Shown: piece after piece, positions 1-5,677 of the stretch
Position numbering within the stretch: position 1 is the first letter of the stretch
Layout: every line of letters starts with the position of its first letter
Assembly: GCA_003224995.1 (NCBI GenBank)
Contig: QIAI01000079.1
Span: forward strand, 1-11,731
Reading direction: 5' to 3'
Origin: Acidobacteriota bacterium
GTDB taxonomy: Bacteria; Acidobacteriota; Terriglobia; Terriglobales; Acidobacteriaceae
Length of the DNA stretch: 11,731 nucleotides
The notes under the pieces: model-generated
What the model was told of the DNA's origin: nothing
Databases searched by the model: none
What the model saw: only the letters and a program-made list of their open reading frames with translations
Made by a program: the position numbers and the translations under genes

Positions 1-408
1 AATGGTGTGCAATGGAAAAGAAAAGTTCACACCGGCGGGAATATTGATAATTCGCGCTCCCGGGGCTGCGGCGAATATGCCATACATGGAAAATGTCGGA
101 ACGACGATTATGACCTCATCGTCAGGCTCCAGGTAGGTTTCACATACCAGGTGGATCGCTTCATCCACGCCATTGGTCAGCAGCAGTTCGTCGGGTCTTA
201 CACCCAGGTAGCCCGCCACGACTGCCTCAACTGGTGCGCGCTCGGGATAGCGCGCCAGGTCTTCGGTTTCAATGGAACGCAGACGCTCCGATACTCGAGG
301 AGAGCAACCAACCGTATTCTCGTTGAAGTCGAGCCGCAGCCCTTTTCTTCCGGCCAGAGGCGGATGATAAGTCGGAAGTTTGCATACTGCATCACGCGCA
401 CTAAGCAC
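1..408 (-). CDS. hisC: Histidinol-phosphate aminotransferase, N-terminal part (cut by window edge)
   Basis: This PLP-dependent, fold-type I aminotransferase converts imidazole acetol phosphate to histidinol phosphate in histidine synthesis. Only the first 136 codons are in the window; the frame is open through position 1. Recognisable segments are LRLDFNENTVGCSPRV (about residues 24-39), the usual HisC 'DxNEN' entry motif, then YPERAPVEAVVAGYLGV, the cofactor-loop segment LLLTNGVDEAIHL, and VVPTFSMYGIFA. The start is taken as GTG at 408-406: an in-frame stop lies three codons upstream, and GAGGTG sits about five bases before it. The start overlaps the end of hisD by 8 bases, which implies translational coupling. 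The PLP lysine is outside the window. HisC and the related phenylalanine/cobalamin aminotransferases look alike at this end; the his operon position settles the call. Confidence 0.93.
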   Translation of the reverse strand, partial: MLSARDAVCKLPTYHPPLAGRKGLRLDFNENTVGCSPRVSERLRSIETEDLARYPERAPVEAVVAGYLGVRPDELLLTNGVDEAIHLVCETYLEPDDEVIIVVPTFSMYGIFAAAPGARIINIPAGVNFSFPLHTI

Positions 409-1642
409 GGGGGCACCTCACGCGAATGGAATGTGCGTGCGCCGTCAGCCCTTCGGTTTCTGCCAGGAATGCGACCGTCTTGCTGATTTTGTGGAGGCCT
501 GCTTTCGACAACTGCTGGACGGTGATGACCTTCACAAAATCGTGCACGCTCAAGCCGCCACGAAACCGGGCGACGCCCGAAGTGGGCAGGACGTGGTTTG
601 GACCGGAAGCGTAGTCCCCGGCGGCCTGGGCGGAGTAATCGCCCACAAAGATTGATCCGGCATTGTGAATCGAGGGCAGGTCTGTTGGCTCGACGGTGAT
701 GTGCTCAGGAGCGATACGATTCGCCCAAGCCAGCGCTTCTTCTCGAGAACGCGCGAGCAAGATCGCTCCGTTGTGGTCGGTCGATTGTCGAGCGACGGCG
801 TTGTGATCCGTGAGTTGTTTCACCGCGATGCTTGCCTGCCGGGCGAGTGACTTAGAGGTCGTAATAAAAATTGGGATGGCGTCCGGATCGTGCTCAGCCT
901 GCGCTACCAGATCGGCCGCAATAAATTCTGCTCGCCCACGGCTTGCCACGATCACCACCTCGGTCGGGCCAGCCAGGAAATCGATCGCGCAATCGAAGGA
1001 AACTAATTTCTTGGCGATTGTGACATACAGATTGCCGGGGCCCACGATCTTATCGACGCGCGGAACGCTGCTGGTGCCGTAAGCCAGCGCGGCGACGGCC
1101 TGCGCTCCACCAATACGAAAAATCTCCCGCACTCCTAACATATGGGCCGCGGCCAGCATTTCGTTTTGTGGGTTTGGAGAAGCCACCCGAATGTTCTTCA
1201 CGCCCGCGACCTGCGCTGGGATTACTGTCATCAGCAGGGTGGAAACTAGAGGATGGCGTCCTCCGGGCACATAGCAACCGACTGACTCCAAGGGTCGCAC
1301 GACTTGCCCGGCCGAAATGCCGTTCCCATTTCGCGTCCATTCTCTCGGTTTTTGCCGCTCGCAAAAGCGCCGGATGTTTGCGGCGGAGATTTGCAGGGCC
1401 TTGCGGAGTTGCGGTGAAGACAGGTCCCACGCGGCTTCTAGCTGGGCCAAGGGAACTTGAATTTTATCTTCGGCGCCAAGCCCGTCCCATTTCTGCGAGT
1501 ACGCCCGCAAGGCGCGATCCCCTTTTCGACGGATATTCTCCACAATGGTTCGCACGCGGGGTTCGAGTTCAGCGAAATTCGAGCCCCGGCCTTCCAGCTT
1601 GCACACCAAACGCATGGCAGGGACCCCACTCAGGATGCGCAT
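401..1642 (-). CDS. hisD: Histidinol dehydrogenase
   Basis: This NAD-dependent, zinc enzyme carries out the last two steps of histidine synthesis, histidinol to histidinal to histidine. The 413-residue product is slightly shorter than the usual 430 or so. Family landmarks are GPGNLYVTIAKK (about 201-212), DFLAGPTEVVIVA (221-233), AQAEHDPDA (248-255), APEH (311-314) and GDYASGPNHVLPT (342-354). By alignment to the E. coli enzyme the zinc ligands are Q248, H251, D343 and H402, and the catalytic pair is E313/H314; all are present. The ATG at 1642-1640 overlaps the hisG stop in a TAATG junction with AAGGTGG upstream. A longer reading from 1759 would lie entirely inside hisG and is not used. The stop overlaps the hisC start. 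Confidence 0.97.
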   Translation of the reverse strand: MRILSGVPAMRLVCKLEGRGSNFAELEPRVRTIVENIRRKGDRALRAYSQKWDGLGAEDKIQVPLAQLEAAWDLSSPQLRKALQISAANIRRFCERQKPREWTRNGNGISAGQVVRPLESVGCYVPGGRHPLVSTLLMTVIPAQVAGVKNIRVASPNPQNEMLAAAHMLGVREIFRIGGAQAVAALAYGTSSVPRVDKIVGPGNLYVTIAKKLVSFDCAIDFLAGPTEVVIVASRGRAEFIAADLVAQAEHDPDAIPIFITTSKSLARQASIAVKQLTDHNAVARQSTDHNGAILLARSREEALAWANRIAPEHITVEPTDLPSIHNAGSIFVGDYSAQAAGDYASGPNHVLPTSGVARFRGGLSVHDFVKVITVQQLSKAGLHKISKTVAFLAETEGLTAHAHSIRVRCPRA

Positions 1643-2511
1643 TACATCACCACCTTGTTCAGCGGGTATTCGACGATGCCTTGCGCTTGTGCCTGCTTCA
1701 GACGTGGAATGACCTGCCAGGCTTCGGCCTCGTCGATGATCGTATTTACCGCAACCCAATCACTGTCGCTCAGGTTGGAGATGGTGGGATTTTGCAAGGC
1801 GGGCAGTACGGCGAGAACGCCAGCCAGGTTTTCTTTCCGAACATTGAGCATCAACCCAACACGATCCTGAGCTTCCATGGCCCCGCGGAGCATGAGAGCC
1901 AGATTCTCGATCTTGCGCCGTTTGCCGCAGTCCTCCCATGCAGACTTGTTCGCGATGATTTGCGTATTTGACTCCAGCACGGTGTCAAGAATGCGCAGCC
2001 GATTCGCCCGCAGCGAGCTGCCTGTCTCGGTGACCTCGACAATCGCATCCGCCAGCATCGGAGGTTTGACTTCGGTTGCTCCCCAGGAGAGCTCCACCTG
2101 CGCGTCTACGCCTTGCTTGCGAAAGTAATTGCGGGTGACCTGCACGAGTTCGGTCGCGATGATTCGCCCGGCGAGATCCTCGGCCCGGTGGAATGGCGAG
2201 TCTTCGGGCGCGGCCAGAACCCAGCGCACTTTTCCCCGACTTTGCTTGGCATAAATCAGATCGGCCACCGTGATCACATCCAGCCCACTCTCTACCACCC
2301 AATCCAGCCCGGTGAGTCCGGCGTCCAGCGCCCCGTGTTCGACATAGCGCGCCATTTCCTGCGCACGAATCAGCATGCACTCAATCTCTGGATCACCAGT
2401 CGACGCAAAATACGACCTTGCGCTGGTGTAGACGCGCAGACCAGCACGGCCGAACAATTGCAGCGTCGCTTCCTGCAAGCTACCCTTCGGAATTCCGAGA
2501 CGAATCTTCAT
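1642..2511 (-). CDS. hisG: ATP phosphoribosyltransferase, long form
   Basis: HisG joins ATP and PRPP to give phosphoribosyl-ATP, the committed step of histidine synthesis and normally the point of feedback inhibition by histidine. The product is 289 residues, close to the long-form enzyme. The N-terminus MKIRLGIPKGSL is typical. The PRPP-binding segment ADAIVEVTETGSSLRANRL spans about 155-172. After about residue 210 comes the ACT-like regulatory domain (LMLNVRKENLAGVLAVLPAL onward). That domain implies direct histidine inhibition and no need for a HisZ partner. The ATG at 2511-2509 follows GGGGGAGCAAGAA and overlaps the hisI stop by 4 bases (ATGA). An upstream in-frame start at 2592 lies inside hisI and lacks family similarity. 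Confidence 0.97.
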   Translation of the reverse strand: MKIRLGIPKGSLQEATLQLFGRAGLRVYTSARSYFASTGDPEIECMLIRAQEMARYVEHGALDAGLTGLDWVVESGLDVITVADLIYAKQSRGKVRWVLAAPEDSPFHRAEDLAGRIIATELVQVTRNYFRKQGVDAQVELSWGATEVKPPMLADAIVEVTETGSSLRANRLRILDTVLESNTQIIANKSAWEDCGKRRKIENLALMLRGAMEAQDRVGLMLNVRKENLAGVLAVLPALQNPTISNLSDSDWVAVNTIIDEAEAWQVIPRLKQAQAQGIVEYPLNKVVM

Positions 2512-2870
2512 TTCTTGCTCCCCCGGGCTGCGGTGTGCAGGGACGCAAGCGGGATCTCCGCGGTGAAGCACGAACGCGTTCCCAGGTGACAAACCACGCC
2601 GGCGCCTTCGACCTGCACACGGATCAGGACGGTGTCACGGTCACAATCGGTACTGATCGCGACCACTTTCAGACGGTTCCCGGAACTCTCGCCTTTGGTC
2701 CACAACTGATTGCGGGTGCGGCTAAAGAAAGTGACATAGCCGAGATTCATCGTGCGCTCAAAGGCGTCTTCATTCATGAAGCCAAGCATGAGGATCTCGT
2801 CCGATTTGGCGTCTTGCACGATAGCGGGCACGAGCCCCTGCATTTTCTTGAAATCGATCTGTACTTCCAT
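2508..2870 (-). CDS. hisI: Phosphoribosyl-AMP cyclohydrolase (monofunctional)
   Basis: HisI opens the adenine ring of phosphoribosyl-AMP, the third step of histidine synthesis. The 120-residue product is the cyclohydrolase domain only, so no HisE pyrophosphohydrolase is fused and hisE must lie elsewhere. The metal site is intact: D75, D77 and D79 in the TDCDRDT motif bind magnesium in the family, and C76, C94 and C101 are the zinc cysteines (VVCHLGTRSCF). FMNEDAFERT and LWTKGESSGN are the usual substrate-binding segments. The ATG at 2870-2868 is chosen because AAAGGAG lies six bases upstream. The in-frame TTG at 2897 falls within the attenuator T-tract and is rejected. hisI is the first structural gene after the his attenuator. 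Confidence 0.96.
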   Translation of the reverse strand: MEVQIDFKKMQGLVPAIVQDAKSDEILMLGFMNEDAFERTMNLGYVTFFSRTRNQLWTKGESSGNRLKVVAISTDCDRDTVLIRVQVEGAGVVCHLGTRSCFTAEIPLASLHTAARGSKK

Positions 2871-2876
2871 CCCGCT

Positions 2877-2883
2877 CTCCTTT
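2877..2883 (-). promoter_or_regulatory. Ribosome binding site of hisI
   Basis: The minus strand reads AAAGGAG, six bases before the ATG at 2870. It fixes the hisI start and lies beyond the attenuator, so only read-through transcripts carry it. Confidence 0.85.
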
Positions 2884-2887
2884 GGCC

Positions 2888-2927
2888 GGAAAAACAAAAA
2901 GCCCGCTGACTTTTCGTGTCAGCGGGC
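2888..2927 (-). terminator. Attenuator terminator of the his operon (arms 3:4)
   Basis: On the minus strand a perfect 10-bp stem, GCCCGCTGAC (2927-2918) and GTCAGCGGGC (2910-2901), encloses the 7-base loop ACGAAAA. It is followed by TTTTTGTTTTT (2900-2890). This is a strong intrinsic terminator in the his direction. It lies between the leader peptide and hisI, which is the position of an attenuator and not of an end-of-operon terminator. The plus strand has no T-tract after the stem. Confidence 0.95.
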
Positions 2928-3007
2928 CGGAAATCGATGAGTGCTGGACTATCTCAGACAGGCACCCCCGCCGACGCGCTGCGCGCGTGGTAATGATGGC
3001 GGTGGTG
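2918..3007 (-). promoter_or_regulatory. Alternative RNA arms of the his attenuator (1:2 and antiterminator 2:3)
   Basis: Minus-strand arm 2, GTCGGCGGG (2975-2967), can pair with terminator arm 3, CCCGCTGAC (2926-2918), over 9 bp with one G-U wobble, giving an antiterminator. Arm 2 also overlaps GGCGGGGGTG (2972-2963), which pairs at 9 of 10 positions with arm 1, CACCACCGCC (3007-2998), inside the His codons. A ribosome stalled on His codons would block arm 1 and free arm 2 to disrupt the terminator. A ribosome reaching the stop codon would cover arm 2 and let the terminator form. A small 6-bp hairpin, ACGCGC/GCGCGT, lies between (2974-2988). The pairing is seen in the sequence; the switching is inferred by analogy with the enterobacterial his leader. 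Confidence 0.8.
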
Positions 3008-3022
3008 AGTGTGAATCAGCAT
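2954..3022 (-). CDS. hisL: His operon leader peptide (attenuator sensor)
   Basis: This is a 22-codon ORF starting MLIHTHHRHHYH, with six His codons (residues 4, 6, 7, 9, 10 and 12; four CAC, two CAT). The tail ARSASAGVPV ends at TGA. The peptide itself is probably without function; its translation senses charged tRNA-His. It lies between a promoter and an intrinsic terminator ahead of hisI, the layout of classical his leaders. Its A-S-A-G codons (2975-2967) form the antiterminator arm, so the stop codon position places a terminating ribosome over that arm. No Shine-Dalgarno sequence precedes the ATG: the upstream bases read ACTCCCGTTCGC. The predicted transcription start is only about six bases upstream, so it is probably read as a nearly leaderless message. 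Confidence 0.92.
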   Translation of the reverse strand: MLIHTHHRHHYHARSASAGVPV

Positions 3023-3034
3023 GCGAACGGGAGT

Positions 3035-3063
3035 AGGGTATGGTACTTGGATCGCCGCGTCAA
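3035..3063 (-). promoter_or_regulatory. Predicted his operon promoter
   Basis: On the minus strand, TTGACG (3063-3058) is a near-consensus -35. It is separated by exactly 17 bases from TACCCT (3040-3035), a weak -10 matching at T, A and the final T. Transcription would begin near 3028, about six bases before the leader ATG. The -35 and spacing are good; the -10 is poor, so confidence is moderate. Confidence 0.6.
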
Positions 3064-3141
3064 ACCCAGAGTTGATGTGGCTTCCTCCATTTTTCCGATG
3101 TCCGCTATCTGAATTTTGAATTTGGATCTTTCCTTCGGCAG

Positions 3142-3170
3142 TTGACAGGATCTTCTTGCGCCGCTAGTAT
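3142..3170 (+). promoter_or_regulatory. Predicted promoter of the cysteine/sulfate assimilation operon
   Basis: A perfect -35, TTGACA (3142-3147), is followed after exactly 17 bases by TAGTAT (3165-3170), a 4-of-6 match to the -10. Transcription would start near 3177, about three bases before the leader peptide ATG at 3180. The 78 bases between this -35 and the divergent his -35 hold an AT-rich tract (3111-3130) that could act as an UP-like element or regulator site; no recognised operator is visible. Confidence 0.75.
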
Positions 3171-3179
3171 CACCGAATC

Positions 3180-3269
3180 ATGTTGGCTTCTTGCCAGACA
3201 TTCACCGTGTGTTGTTGTACTTGTTGTCGCATGCGTGTGTCTTCTGGCACAGGGAGGCTGCTGACGTAG
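3180..3269 (+). CDS. Cysteine-rich leader peptide of the cys attenuator
   Basis: This is a 29-codon ORF starting MLASCQTFTVCCCTCC, with Cys at residues 5, 11, 12, 13, 15 and 16; the tail RMRVSSGTGRLLT ends at TAG followed directly by TAA. It lies between a promoter and an intrinsic terminator, ahead of genes that make sulfide for cysteine. The obvious reading is a sensor of charged tRNA-Cys, the cysteine counterpart of hisL on the other strand. Five of the six Cys codons are TGT, whereas sir and cysH together use 14 TGC and 2 TGT. There is no Shine-Dalgarno sequence, and the predicted transcription start is about three bases upstream, so translation is probably leaderless. A small metal-binding peptide is an alternative, but its position and the RNA arms favour a leader. 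Confidence 0.88.
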   Translation: MLASCQTFTVCCCTCCRMRVSSGTGRLLT

Positions 3270-3308
3270 TAAATTCTTCATAATCAGCAATTATCAGCCC
3301 ACCGCCAG
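3192..3308 (+). promoter_or_regulatory. Alternative RNA arms of the cys attenuator (1:2 and antiterminator 2:3)
   Basis: Arm 1, TGCCAGA (3192-3198), is exactly complementary to arm 2, TCTGGCA (3243-3249), with the Cys codon cluster between them. The CTGGC of arm 2 (3244-3248) also pairs with GCCAG (3304-3308) in the 5' arm of the terminator. GGCTG (3256-3260) pairs with CAGCC (3295-3299) beside it. Together these give a 10-bp interrupted antiterminator. A ribosome waiting at the Cys codons (3210-3227) leaves arm 2 free. One that reaches the stop at 3267 covers arm 2 and lets the terminator fold. The complementarities are visible; the mechanism is inferred. Confidence 0.7.
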
Positions 3309-3333
3309 TAGACAAACTGGCGGTGGGCTTTTT
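3296..3333 (+). terminator. Attenuator terminator of the cys operon
   Basis: A perfect 14-bp stem, AGCCCACCGCCAGT (3296-3309) and ACTGGCGGTGGGCT (3316-3329), has a 6-base loop, AGACAA, and runs into a T-tract (3329-3333). It ends seven bases before the sulfite reductase ATG. With nothing upstream but a short leader ORF, it is an attenuator and not an end-of-gene terminator. Confidence 0.95.
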
Positions 3334-3339
3334 GCATTT

Positions 3340-5043
3340 ATGACAAATCCAGTCAAAGAAACGAAAGCGCAGCGGGTTGAGCGGCTCAAACGGGAACAGA
3401 ACCCGTGGGACGGCCTCGACGAGATTCGCCGCTTCGGGCGCGAGGGTTTCAGCTCGATCCCGCCGGAGTGGATTGGTACGTATTTCCGCTGGTGGGGCGT
3501 GTACACGCAGGGCGACGGCGCCGGCGTCATCGGAGGCAAGAACGGCGAAGGGAAGGCGCTGCCGTATTTCATGGTGCGCATTCGTATTCCGAACGGCCTG
3601 TTGCAAGCGCACCAACTCCGCACGATTGCCGACGTTACCCAGCGCTATGCTCGTGGAAGTGCCGACCTGACGGTTCGACAAAATATTCAGTTGCACTGGG
3701 TCACTATTGAAGCCCTCCCCGAATTGCTGGATGCCCTTTGGAGTGCAGGACTGACCACCAAAGGATCGTGCGGCGATGATACCCGCAACATTACGGGCTG
3801 CCCCTTAGCGGGCGTCGACGCGGATGAAATTCTCGATGCTTCAGCCCTGGCCCTCGAGGCCAACCGCTTTTTTGTGGGCAATGCGGATTTTTACAACCTC
3901 CCACGGAAATTCAAAGTCTGCATTACGGGCTGCCGCTCCTGGTGTGCTTACCCTGAGATCAACGATGTCGGCCTGACCGCCGTGACCCGGCGTCTTCGTG
4001 GCGAGGACGAAACTGGCTTCTCGTTGCGGGTTGGGGGTGGCCTTTCTGCAGATCCGTTCCTGGCTGCCCGTCTGAATGCCTTCGTCAAGCAGGATCAGGT
4101 CATCCCGGTTCTGCGCGGTATCGCTGAGATTTTTCGAGACAGCGACGTGCTCCGCGAGAACCGCGAGCGGGCTCGCCTCAAATTCCTCTTCTTGCGTCAC
4201 GGCTGGAATGTAGAGACCTTCCAGCAGGAATTGGAGAAGCGCCTCGGGTTCCGGCTGGAACCTGCCGCCGACGAGCAGCCGCCGAACGATATCTATCGCG
4301 ACCACGTCGGCATTCATCCGCAGAAACAATCCGGCTTGTTTTACGTAGGCGCAGCAGTTCTGCGCGGCCGAATCTCTGCCGATCAGATGCGGGCCACCGG
4401 CGATTTCGCAGAGCGGCTAGCTGGCGGCGAAATTCGTACCACCAACATGCAGAACCTGCTGATCGTCAATGTTCCACGCGAGAACGTGGACGTACTCGCG
4501 AAAGAACTCACCAGCGCGGGCCTTCCAGTGCAAGGTTCGGCTTTCTGGCGCGGCGCCGTGGCGTGCAGCGGGTCGGAATTCTGCAAGCTTGCCATCACTG
4601 AGACCAAGGCGTTTTCTCGCTGGCTGGTGGAAGAACTTGAAGAACGCCTGCCCGGTTTTGAGCAGCACCTGAAGCTGCATGTCACTGGGTGTCCGAACAG
4701 CTGCGGGCAGCACTGGATCGCCGACATCGGTATCGAAGGCAAGAAGATTAAAGTAGGCGACCGCATGGAGGATGCTTACTACTTCTGCGTCGGCGGCGCA
4801 GTCGGTCTCCACCAATCGATTGCACGTCCGGTTGGATATCGTTGCCTGGCGAGCGAAGTACCGGACGCGATTGAGCGACTGCTTCGGCATTATCTCGACG
4901 AGCGTCGCCCGAATGAAAATGTACGTCAGTTCTTTGCGCGGCACGATGACGTGCAGTTGCGCGCGTTTCTTGCGGGCGAGTTTATGGCGGCCGTAGTGCG
5001 CGATCAGTCTCCTGGGCGCGTGCCGCATGGGTTGGAGGGTTAA
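3340..5043 (+). CDS. sir: Assimilatory sulfite reductase, ferredoxin-type (siroheme/4Fe-4S)
   Basis: This enzyme reduces sulfite to sulfide with six electrons, using siroheme coupled to a 4Fe-4S cluster. The 567-residue product has the duplicated nitrite/sulfite reductase layout. The first half contains RYARGSADLTVRQNIQLHWV and NITGCPLAGVDADEI, then KVCITGCRSWCAYPEINDVG. The second half carries the cluster and siroheme cysteines C409 and C415 (ACSGSEFCKLA) and C451 and C455 (TGCPNSCGQH). Ferredoxin-nitrite reductases share this fold. The Cys-rich leader, the siroheme genes and cysH downstream argue for sulfite. The ATG at 3340 lies seven bases after the terminator T-tract and has no normal Shine-Dalgarno; the nearest purine-rich run, GGCGGTGGG, is in the terminator stem. 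Transcription should depend on read-through of the attenuator. Confidence 0.93.
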   Translation: MTNPVKETKAQRVERLKREQNPWDGLDEIRRFGREGFSSIPPEWIGTYFRWWGVYTQGDGAGVIGGKNGEGKALPYFMVRIRIPNGLLQAHQLRTIADVTQRYARGSADLTVRQNIQLHWVTIEALPELLDALWSAGLTTKGSCGDDTRNITGCPLAGVDADEILDASALALEANRFFVGNADFYNLPRKFKVCITGCRSWCAYPEINDVGLTAVTRRLRGEDETGFSLRVGGGLSADPFLAARLNAFVKQDQVIPVLRGIAEIFRDSDVLRENRERARLKFLFLRHGWNVETFQQELEKRLGFRLEPAADEQPPNDIYRDHVGIHPQKQSGLFYVGAAVLRGRISADQMRATGDFAERLAGGEIRTTNMQNLLIVNVPRENVDVLAKELTSAGLPVQGSAFWRGAVACSGSEFCKLAITETKAFSRWLVEELEERLPGFEQHLKLHVTGCPNSCGQHWIADIGIEGKKIKVGDRMEDAYYFCVGGAVGLHQSIARPVGYRCLASEVPDAIERLLRHYLDERRPNENVRQFFARHDDVQLRAFLAGEFMAAVVRDQSPGRVPHGLEG

Positions 5044-5068
5044 GAGGCATGCGAAAAGGGATTATGCG

Positions 5069-5677
5069 ATGAACCTGTTTCCCATGTTTTTAAAACTCGA
5101 AGGCCGATCTTGCCTGGTGATTGGAGCGGGGAAGATTGGAGAATCGAAGATCCGCAGCCTGGTAGCGGCAGGCGCGAAGGTTCGCGTGATCGCACCATGG
5201 GCGACCCCGGCCGTGCAGGCGTGGGAGCGCGCTGGAGTGCTCGCATGGCAGCCACGTAAGTTCGAAACCGCAGATCTCCATTCGACCTTCCTGGTGGTAG
5301 CGGCCACCTCTTCGCTCGAGGTCAACGACTCGGTCTATCGCGAAGCGCAACGCCGGCAAATTCTGTGCAACGTAGTGGACGATCCCGACCGCTGCGACTT
5401 CTATTACCCTGCAGTGGTACGCCGGGGAGATTTGCAGGTTGCGATTTCTACTGCCGGAAAAAGTCCCGCGCTTGCGCAAAGGCTGCGTCGCGAATTCGAA
5501 GCTCAACTCGCGCCGGTGTACGCGGGTTGGATCGAAGAACTGGGGAAGATTCGCAAGCAGCTCTTTGGCCGCAAATTGGACTCGGAACATCGCCGCAAGT
5601 TGTTGCACGAGATTGCCAGCCATGAATCGTTCCAAGCTCGCGAGTCCGCCGACGTCGTGGCAGGGAGTCATTCATGA
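5069..5677 (+). CDS. Siroheme synthase: precorrin-2 dehydrogenase / sirohydrochlorin ferrochelatase (Met8/CysG N-terminal type)
   Basis: The 202-residue protein oxidises precorrin-2 to sirohydrochlorin with NAD and probably inserts iron to give siroheme, the cofactor of the upstream reductase. The N-terminal Rossmann motif is VIGAGKIGESKIRSLVAAGA (about 17-36). The family signature NVVDDPDRCDFYYPAVV (101-117) contains D104/D105, one of which should be the catalytic Asp. QVAISTAGKSPALAQRLRREF (123-143) follows. It is the stand-alone form: the methyltransferase half of E. coli CysG is the next gene. The ATG at 5069 is chosen over 5027 because the protein then begins at the conserved MNLFPMFLKLEGR; AAAAGGG lies about 10 bases upstream. 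Its stop overlaps the next start in ATGA. Chelatase activity is inferred from the family; some members only dehydrogenate. Confidence 0.92.
   Translation: MNLFPMFLKLEGRSCLVIGAGKIGESKIRSLVAAGAKVRVIAPWATPAVQAWERAGVLAWQPRKFETADLHSTFLVVAATSSLEVNDSVYREAQRRQILCNVVDDPDRCDFYYPAVVRRGDLQVAISTAGKSPALAQRLRREFEAQLAPVYAGWIEELGKIRKQLFGRKLDSEHRRKLLHEIASHESFQARESADVVAGSHS

Noticed and set aside
1643..1759. A 39-residue N-terminal extension of hisD
   Set aside because: It overlaps hisG entirely, while the TAATG junction at 1644-1640 gives a normal family start.
1168..1971. A 267-codon plus-strand ORF across hisD and hisG
   Set aside because: It is antisense to two well-conserved his genes, has no family resemblance, and results from high GC in the opposite frame.
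2871..2897. A longer hisI starting at TTG 2897
   Set aside because: It would begin within the terminator T-tract and bypass the AAAGGAG site at 2877-2883. The added residues are not family-like.
2901..2927. The his hairpin as a plus-strand terminator
   Set aside because: On the plus strand it is followed by CGGAAATCG with no T-run, and no plus-strand gene ends before it.
3105..3290. A 61-codon minus-strand ORF starting MLIMKNLL
   Set aside because: It is antisense to the Cys-rich leader and cys promoter. Its Thr/His-rich stretch is just the reverse reading of the TGT repeats.
3064..3339. A SAM riboswitch or T-box controlling the sulfur operon
   Set aside because: No T-box motif or S-box core is visible. 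The Cys-codon leader with alternative arms explains the terminator without a ligand-binding RNA.
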